From: Desulfovibrio sp. X2
GTDB taxonomy: Bacteria; Desulfobacterota; Desulfovibrionia; Desulfovibrionales; Desulfovibrionaceae
NCBI RefSeq assembly: GCF_000422205.1
Contig: NZ_ATHV01000001.1
Location: forward strand, 62,001 to 126,000
Reading direction: 5' to 3'
Length of the DNA stretch: 64,000 nt
Shown: positions 59,501 to 64,000 of the stretch, one piece after another
Numbering within the stretch: the stretch's first letter is position 1
Layout: each line of letters starts with the position of its first letter
Notes under the pieces: model-generated
Told to the model about the DNA's origin: nothing
Seen by the model: the letters and a program-made list of their open reading frames with translations, nothing else
The model's database searches: none
Made by a program: the position numbers and the translations under genes

Positions 59501-60862
59501 ATGGACTGCGCGGACGTCCTGGAACTCATAGCCCGCAAGCGCGACGGCCTTCCCCTCAGGGGGGAGGCCGTCGCTTCGTTCGTGCGGGGCTACGTGCGCG
59601 GCGAGATCCCGGACTACCAGGCGAGCGCCCTGCTCATGGCCGTGTTCCTGCGCGGCATGGACGCGGCCGAGACCGCGGCCCTGACCCGGGCCATGCTCGA
59701 CTCGGGCCTGCGCCTGGCGTGGCGCGGGGGGCCGGGCAAGACCGCCCCCCGCGTGGGCGACAAGCACTCCACCGGCGGCGTGGGCGACAAGACGTCGTTC
59801 TTGGTCGGCCCCATCTGCGCGGCCGCGGGCGTGGCCGTGCCCATGGTCGCGGGCCGTGGGCTCGGCCATACGGGCGGGACCGTGGACAAGCTCGAGGCCG
59901 TGCCGGGGCTTCGCACCGCCCTCTCTCCGGAAGAGATCACTGCCCAGGTGGGCGGGCTCGGCCTGTGCATCGCGGCGCAGAGCGCACAGATCGCCCCGGC
60001 GGACAGGAAGCTCTATGCCCTGCGCGACGTGACCTCCACGGTGGAATCCATCCCGCTCATCGCGGCCTCGATCATGTCCAAGAAGCTGGCCGAGGGGCTC
60101 GACGCCCTGGTGCTGGACGTGAAGTGCGGCCGGGGCGCCTTCATGAAGGAGCTTCCCCGTGCGCGCGAGCTGGCCGAGGCGCTCGTGGGCATAGGCCGCG
60201 AGGCGGGCGTGCGTGTCACGGCCCTGCTCACGGCCATGGACCAGCCGCTGGGCGCCGCCTGCGGCAACGGCGTGGAGCTCGAGGAGGCCTGCGCGATCCT
60301 TCGCGGCGAGCGGCCTCCCCTGGCCGAGGACGTGCGCGCGCTCTCGCTGGAGCTCTCGGCCCAGCTGATCTTTCTTGCGGGCGCGGCCTGGTCCGTGGAC
60401 GAGGCGCGCGGGCTTTCCCGGCGCGTGCTGGAATCCGGGCGGGCCTACGAGCTTTTCTGCCGCATGGTCGCGGCCCAGGGCGGCGACCCGGCCGCGCTCG
60501 AGCCGCGGGCAGGACGGCCGAGCGGCCTGCCGCAGGCGCTCGACCGCATGGTCGTGACCGCACCCCGAAGCGGCCATGTGCACGGCTGCGACGCGCTGGC
60601 CGTGGGCCGGGCCTGCGTGCGCCTGGGCGCGGGCCGCTGCCTGCTCGGCGAGGCCGTGGACCCGGCCGCGGGCGTGGTGCTCTTCGCCAAGGAAGGGGAT
60701 TTCGTTGAGCCGGGCGCGCCGCTCGCCGAGCTGCGCGCCGCGGACACCGCGCGCCTCGCGGCCGCACGGCCCCTCGTCGAGTCCGCCTTCACGCTCGAAG
60801 ACGAGCACGCAGGCCAGGCTCCCCTGGTGCGCGGGCTCGTCTCGACGCTCCCCGGGCCGTGA
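59501..60862 (+). CDS. deoA: Thymidine / pyrimidine-nucleoside phosphorylase
   Basis: A 453-residue enzyme of the nucleoside phosphorylase family II, cleaving thymidine or uridine with phosphate. Signatures are DKHSTGGVGDKTSF (phosphate loop), GRGLGHTGGTVDKLEAVPG (with the family motif) and LDVKCGRGAFMKE. The DeoA versus Pdp distinction is not made. It sits convergently 12 bases from the cytidine deaminase gene, so both serve pyrimidine salvage. Confidence 0.92.
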   Translation: MDCADVLELIARKRDGLPLRGEAVASFVRGYVRGEIPDYQASALLMAVFLRGMDAAETAALTRAMLDSGLRLAWRGGPGKTAPRVGDKHSTGGVGDKTSFLVGPICAAAGVAVPMVAGRGLGHTGGTVDKLEAVPGLRTALSPEEITAQVGGLGLCIAAQSAQIAPADRKLYALRDVTSTVESIPLIAASIMSKKLAEGLDALVLDVKCGRGAFMKELPRARELAEALVGIGREAGVRVTALLTAMDQPLGAACGNGVELEEACAILRGERPPLAEDVRALSLELSAQLIFLAGAAWSVDEARGLSRRVLESGRAYELFCRMVAAQGGDPAALEPRAGRPSGLPQALDRMVVTAPRSGHVHGCDALAVGRACVRLGAGRCLLGEAVDPAAGVVLFAKEGDFVEPGAPLAELRAADTARLAAARPLVESAFTLEDEHAGQAPLVRGLVSTLPGP

Positions 60863-60874
60863 GGCACAGAGGGA

Positions 60875-61369
60875 TCAGCCCTTTTCCAGGCCGAAGCCGA
60901 AGGGCAGGAGCGCGGCCACCGCGACCGCGCCGGGCAGGGAGTTGCTGACCAGGAAGGCGCGGGGCGCGATCTCGGCCAGCCACTGGCGGCAGGCGCCGCA
61001 GGGCGCGGCCGCGCCCTCGGGGAGCGTGCCGTCAGGCCCGGGGCATGCGTCCAGGCACCAGACCGCCACGCCCGCGACCTCGCCCGGTTGCACCCCCTCG
61101 GCCACGGCCCGGGCCAGGGCCGCGCGCTCCGCGCAGAGCGAAAGCCCGTAGCTCGCGTTCTCCACGTTGCAGCCCGTGAACACCCGGCCGTCCGCGGCCA
61201 GCACGGCCGCGCCCACGCGAAAGGCGGAGTAGGGGGCATAGGCCCGCGCGGCAACGTCCCTGGCCGCGGCCAGAAGCTCGTGCTGCGCCGGGGTGAGAGG
61301 CGTGAAGCGATCGTTTCCGGTGGTATTTCCCGTGGTATCACCCGTGGTATCCGGCCGCGAATCGTGCAT
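60875..61369 (-). CDS. cdd: Cytidine deaminase
   Basis: A 164-residue zinc deaminase: FTGCNVENASYGLSLCAERAAL (His/Cys-Ala-Glu motif, with Cys in place of His as in the homotetrameric class) and PCGACRQWLAE. An unusual N-terminal extension of about 20 residues contains repeated TTGN/TTGD units encoded by a 12-base tandem repeat (about 61319-61353). AAGGAG precedes the ATG. Ends convergent with deoA. Confidence 0.92.
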   Translation of the reverse strand: MHDSRPDTTGDTTGNTTGNDRFTPLTPAQHELLAAARDVAARAYAPYSAFRVGAAVLAADGRVFTGCNVENASYGLSLCAERAALARAVAEGVQPGEVAGVAVWCLDACPGPDGTLPEGAAAPCGACRQWLAEIAPRAFLVSNSLPGAVAVAALLPFGFGLEKG

Positions 61370-61442
61370 GGGCTGCTCCTTGCGTTTCCCTGCTCCTGTC
61401 GTATAGCTCCTGTTCCTGATCCGCAAACGTCCGGAGGTCAAT

Positions 61443-62810
61443 GTGCCTTATATCGTCATCGGCGGCGGGCTCGCGGGCGCGGAGTGCGCCTGGTTCCTCT
61501 CCCGCGCCGGTCTTCCCGCGACCCTCTTCGAGATGCGGCCCGAGCGCCGCACCCCGGCCCACGAGACCGATCTCCTGGCCGAGCTCGTCTGCTCCAATTC
61601 GTTCCGCTCCGACGAGCCCACGGCTGCGGCCGTGGGGCTTCTGAAGGAGGAGATGTCCGCGCTCGGCAGTCTGGTCATGGAGGCCGCGCGCGCCACGGCG
61701 GTGCCCGCGGGCAAGGCCCTGGCCGTGGACCGCACCCTGTTCGCCGCGCGCGTCACCGAGGCGGTCGCTCGCAACCCGCTGATCACCCTCGAACGCCGCG
61801 AGATTCCCTCCCTGGACGACCCGGCCCTGGCTGGAGCCGAGGCCGTGGCCGTGTGCGCCGGGCCCCTGGCATCCGACTCGCTGTCCGCGTCGCTGCGCGA
61901 GGCCGTGGGCGGGAAGGAGCTCTATTTCTACGACGCCATCGCGCCCATCGTGGACGCGGCCTCCATCGACATGGAGCACGCCTTCTGGGGCTCGCGCTGG
62001 CGGCCCGAGGACGACGACTACCTGAACTGCCCGCTGACGAAAGAGGAATACGAGGCCCTGGTGGCGGCCATGCTCGCGGCCGAGAAGGTGCCCTGCCGCG
62101 ACTTCGAGAAGGCCGTGCACTTCGAGGGCTGCCTGCCCGTGGAGGAGATGGCCGAGCGCGGCCCCATGACCCTGGCCTTCGGACCGCTGAAGCCCGTCGG
62201 GCTCACGGACACGCGGCCCGGCCACGAGGGCAGGCGTCCCTTCGCCGTGATCCAGCTGCGCGCCGAGAACCGCGAGCGCACGGCCTTCAACCTGGTGGGC
62301 TTCCAGACCAAGCTCAAGTACCCGGAGCAGGACCGCGTCTTCCGCATGATCCCGGCCCTGCGCAATGCCGAGTTCCTGCGCTTCGGCAGCATCCACCGCA
62401 ACACCTTCGTCAACGCGCCCGCGGTCCTCTCCGAGGAGCTGGAGCTCGTCGCGCGGCCGGGGGTCTTCCTGGGCGGACAGATCACGGGCGTGGAAGGGTA
62501 TCTGGAGTCGGCCGCCTGCGGGCTGTGGCTCGGCATGGTCCTGGCCGCGCGCCATCTGGGCGTCGAGCTTCCCAGGCCGCCGCGCGAGTGCGCGCTGGGC
62601 GCGCTGCTCTCGCATCTCAGGCCCGACGCAGAGGACTACGATCCGAAGCGGGGTTTTCAGCCGAGCAACGTGAACTTCGGGCTCATGCCCGCCTTCGAGG
62701 GCCGGGTGCCCAAGAAGAAGCGCAAGGAGGCCTACGCGGAGCGCGCCAGGACCGCGTTCGCGGCCTGGCTCCAAAGGCTGCCTAGGCTTGACGCTCCTGG
62801 TGCAGGATGA
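61443..62810 (+). CDS. trmFO: Methylenetetrahydrofolate-tRNA-(uracil-5-)-methyltransferase TrmFO
   Basis: A 455-residue FAD-dependent tRNA methyltransferase forming m5U54. It has FAD-binding VIGGGLAGAECAWFLSRAG, CSNSFRSD, FYDAIAPIVDA, the catalytic Cys region FEGCLPVEEMAERG, and NVNFGLMP. The GTG start is behind GGAGGT; an ATG two bases earlier is out of frame. The 3-prime end overlaps the opposing small membrane-protein gene by 29 bases. Confidence 0.94.
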   Translation: MPYIVIGGGLAGAECAWFLSRAGLPATLFEMRPERRTPAHETDLLAELVCSNSFRSDEPTAAAVGLLKEEMSALGSLVMEAARATAVPAGKALAVDRTLFAARVTEAVARNPLITLERREIPSLDDPALAGAEAVAVCAGPLASDSLSASLREAVGGKELYFYDAIAPIVDAASIDMEHAFWGSRWRPEDDDYLNCPLTKEEYEALVAAMLAAEKVPCRDFEKAVHFEGCLPVEEMAERGPMTLAFGPLKPVGLTDTRPGHEGRRPFAVIQLRAENRERTAFNLVGFQTKLKYPEQDRVFRMIPALRNAEFLRFGSIHRNTFVNAPAVLSEELELVARPGVFLGGQITGVEGYLESAACGLWLGMVLAARHLGVELPRPPRECALGALLSHLRPDAEDYDPKRGFQPSNVNFGLMPAFEGRVPKKKRKEAYAERARTAFAAWLQRLPRLDAPGAG

Positions 62811-63126
62811 CCGCGGCCAGGAGGCAGAAGACGCCGTTCAGCCCGAAGAGGCTCAGGTTGGCGTAGAGGTGCATGGACTGCGGGGTCGAGGCCAGGAGCA
62901 GCCCGGCGATCACGGCCAGCAGGACCAGCGCCGCGCCCACCGAGGCGAGGATGCCGAGCGGCGTGGCGTGCATGAAGCGGCGGTAGGCCCAGGGGATGCC
63001 GAGCATGATGGCGCCGGAGAGGAAGATCGAGCCCGGGATGAAGAGCGTGTCGGGACGCTGCAGGAAGTCCCCGGCGATGAGGGTCAGGTAGACGATGATG
63101 GTCAGAACGGTCAGGATGCCTTTCAT
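62782..63126 (-). CDS. Uncharacterised 114-residue membrane protein
   Basis: I do not recognise this protein. It has four hydrophobic segments (ILTVLTIIVYLTLIAGDFL, FLSGAIMLGIPWAYR, LVLLAVIAGLLLAS, GLNGVFCLLAAVILH) and a short basic/acid-poor loop pattern. GGAG precedes the ATG. Its last 9-10 codons overlap the trmFO 3-prime end on the other strand. It is divergent from the rhomboid gene. Confidence 0.7.
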   Translation of the reverse strand: MKGILTVLTIIVYLTLIAGDFLQRPDTLFIPGSIFLSGAIMLGIPWAYRRFMHATPLGILASVGAALVLLAVIAGLLLASTPQSMHLYANLSLFGLNGVFCLLAAVILHQERQA

Positions 63127-63203
63127 GGCGGGCTCCGGTATGTCGTTTCGGTGGCCCCGGCATACACCATGAGGACCCGCTTGAAAAGGCTCGGGAGGGC
63201 AGG

Positions 63204-64000
63204 GTGAGGGAACGCCGCGACACGGCCCGCCTGCTCTGGCGGGCACGGCGCAGCGCGGAGCGGCGCGGCCCCGAAGCAGGGGAGGAGACGCCCTCGGGGC
63301 AAGCGCCCGCGCCTCTGCCCCAGGCCGACGGCCCCCTTGCGGAACGCTCGGAGAATTTGCAGCACGGACAGGAAGGCTGGCGGCCGGTGGCCAGGGGGCT
63401 CGGCCTTGCCGCGGCCGACGAGCTCGGGCTCGTGCTCGAGGCGCGCGGCGTGCCCTTCGTGCCCCGGCGCAGCGGCCGCAGCGCGGACATCCTCGTCCCG
63501 GCCGAGGAGCACGGCCGGGCCATGGCCGAGATCGCGGCCTACATCGCGGAGAACCGCGAGCACCTGCACGACCTGCGGCCCCCGCCCGCCACGCGCCTGG
63601 ACCTCGCGGCCGTGGGGCTCTGCCTCTCGCTCCTGCTCATCAGCACCTACATGCTCAGCCGCTCGGTCCTGCCCGGGCTCGGGCTCTATCCCCACACCTG
63701 GGAGAACGCAGGGATCGCGGACGCGGGCAAGATCATGGCCGGGCAGTGGTGGCGCGCGGCCACGGCACTCATGCTGCACGCGGACGCCGCCCACCTCCTG
63801 GGCAACCTCTGCGTGGGCACGATCTTCGGCGCCGTGCTCTGCGCGGAGATCGGCCTCGGCTGCGGCCTGCTGGCCATGCTCGTGTCGGGATTTCTCGGCA
63901 ATCTGGTGAACGCGGCCGTGCTCGGGCCGGACCACCTCTCGCTCGGCTTCTCCACGGCCGTGTTCGGCGCAGCCGGGCTCATCGCCGGGCTCCGCGCCAT
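63204..64000 (+). CDS. Rhomboid-family intramembrane serine protease (cut by window end)
   Basis: The first 265 residues are visible; the gene runs off the right edge. A soluble, Arg/Pro-rich N-terminal region (about 1-115) precedes the membrane domain, which begins LDLAAVGLCLSLLLISTYML. Rhomboid features are the HADAAHLLGN segment (HxxxHxxxN) and the catalytic-Ser motif GFSTAVFGAAG. The catalytic His in a later helix is off-window. GTG start with GGGAGGG six bases upstream. Confidence 0.82.
   Translation, partial: MRERRDTARLLWRARRSAERRGPEAGEETPSGQAPAPLPQADGPLAERSENLQHGQEGWRPVARGLGLAAADELGLVLEARGVPFVPRRSGRSADILVPAEEHGRAMAEIAAYIAENREHLHDLRPPPATRLDLAAVGLCLSLLLISTYMLSRSVLPGLGLYPHTWENAGIADAGKIMAGQWWRAATALMLHADAAHLLGNLCVGTIFGAVLCAEIGLGCGLLAMLVSGFLGNLVNAAVLGPDHLSLGFSTAVFGAAGLIAGLRA

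Noticed and set aside
1-64000. CRISPR arrays, insertion sequences, prophage or integron
   Set aside because: No regularly spaced direct repeats, transposase, integrase or terminal inverted repeats were seen on reading both strands.

Overview
The window is GC-rich throughout (roughly two thirds G+C), densely coded, and reads as chromosome from a sulfate-reducing deltaproteobacterium of the Desulfovibrio group. Signature genes are a class III tetraheme cytochrome c3 whose mature N-terminus starts APKAPAD, the desulfoferrodoxin-rubredoxin-Roo trio, a DcrA-like heme chemoreceptor, a 148-residue flavodoxin, a flavoredoxin-like protein, siroheme-decarboxylase-type heme synthesis and futalosine-type menaquinone genes. 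I saw no rRNA, tRNA, CRISPR array, insertion sequence or prophage, and coding style is uniform.

Layout. 0-5.5 kb: start of a NarL-type response regulator, an amphi-Trp protein with a PAS/ATPase-fold protein, the flagellar hook gene flgE (with a sigma-54-type promoter) and pepA. 5.5-12 kb: a FetAB-type ABC exporter coupled to a CobD-CobQ fusion, then an ECF sigma / anti-sigma / DUF3106 group. 12-19 kb: tyrS, a YdcZ-type carrier, a UbiA prenyltransferase, a radical SAM protein, and a histone-deacetylase-fold enzyme coupled to a HyuA-type ATPase-fold protein. 19-29 kb: a respiratory and oxygen-defence block with cydAB, a divergent four-heme CCP-TsdA fusion, roo, rub and dfx, a PilZ protein, and a tetraheme cytochrome with a heme-binding chemoreceptor. 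29-39.6 kb: purSL, an HDOD-PAS-GGDEF protein, a polyprenyl synthase, mqnB, a nucleotide-sugar dehydrogenase and ubiE.

39.8-45.7 kb: an unusual acidic repeat protein, cytochrome c3, then cobJ, cbiG, hemL and a siroheme decarboxylase subunit (tetrapyrrole supply). 45.7-55 kb: two peptide-type ABC ATPases without permeases, a DUF389 protein, an orphan 168-residue protein, flavoredoxin-like and nitroreductase genes facing an HxlR regulator, a chemoreceptor with a C-terminal H-NOX heme domain, flavodoxin and thiM. 55-59.5 kb: a complete mlaEFDCA phospholipid-transport operon whose MlaF carries an extra degenerate GGDEF-like domain. 59.5-64 kb: deoA, cdd, trmFO, a small membrane protein and a rhomboid protease cut by the window end.

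Together the genes describe an anaerobe that meets oxygen: two heme chemoreceptors, bd oxidase, peroxidase, superoxide reductase, flavodiiron oxygen reductase and their electron carriers, supported by menaquinone, heme and cobalamin synthesis. The least ordinary items are the MlaF-GGDEF-like fusion, the CCP-TsdA fusion, the acidic multi-motif scaffold-like protein, the CobD-CobQ fusion and the deacetylase-zinc ribbon/HyuA pair.
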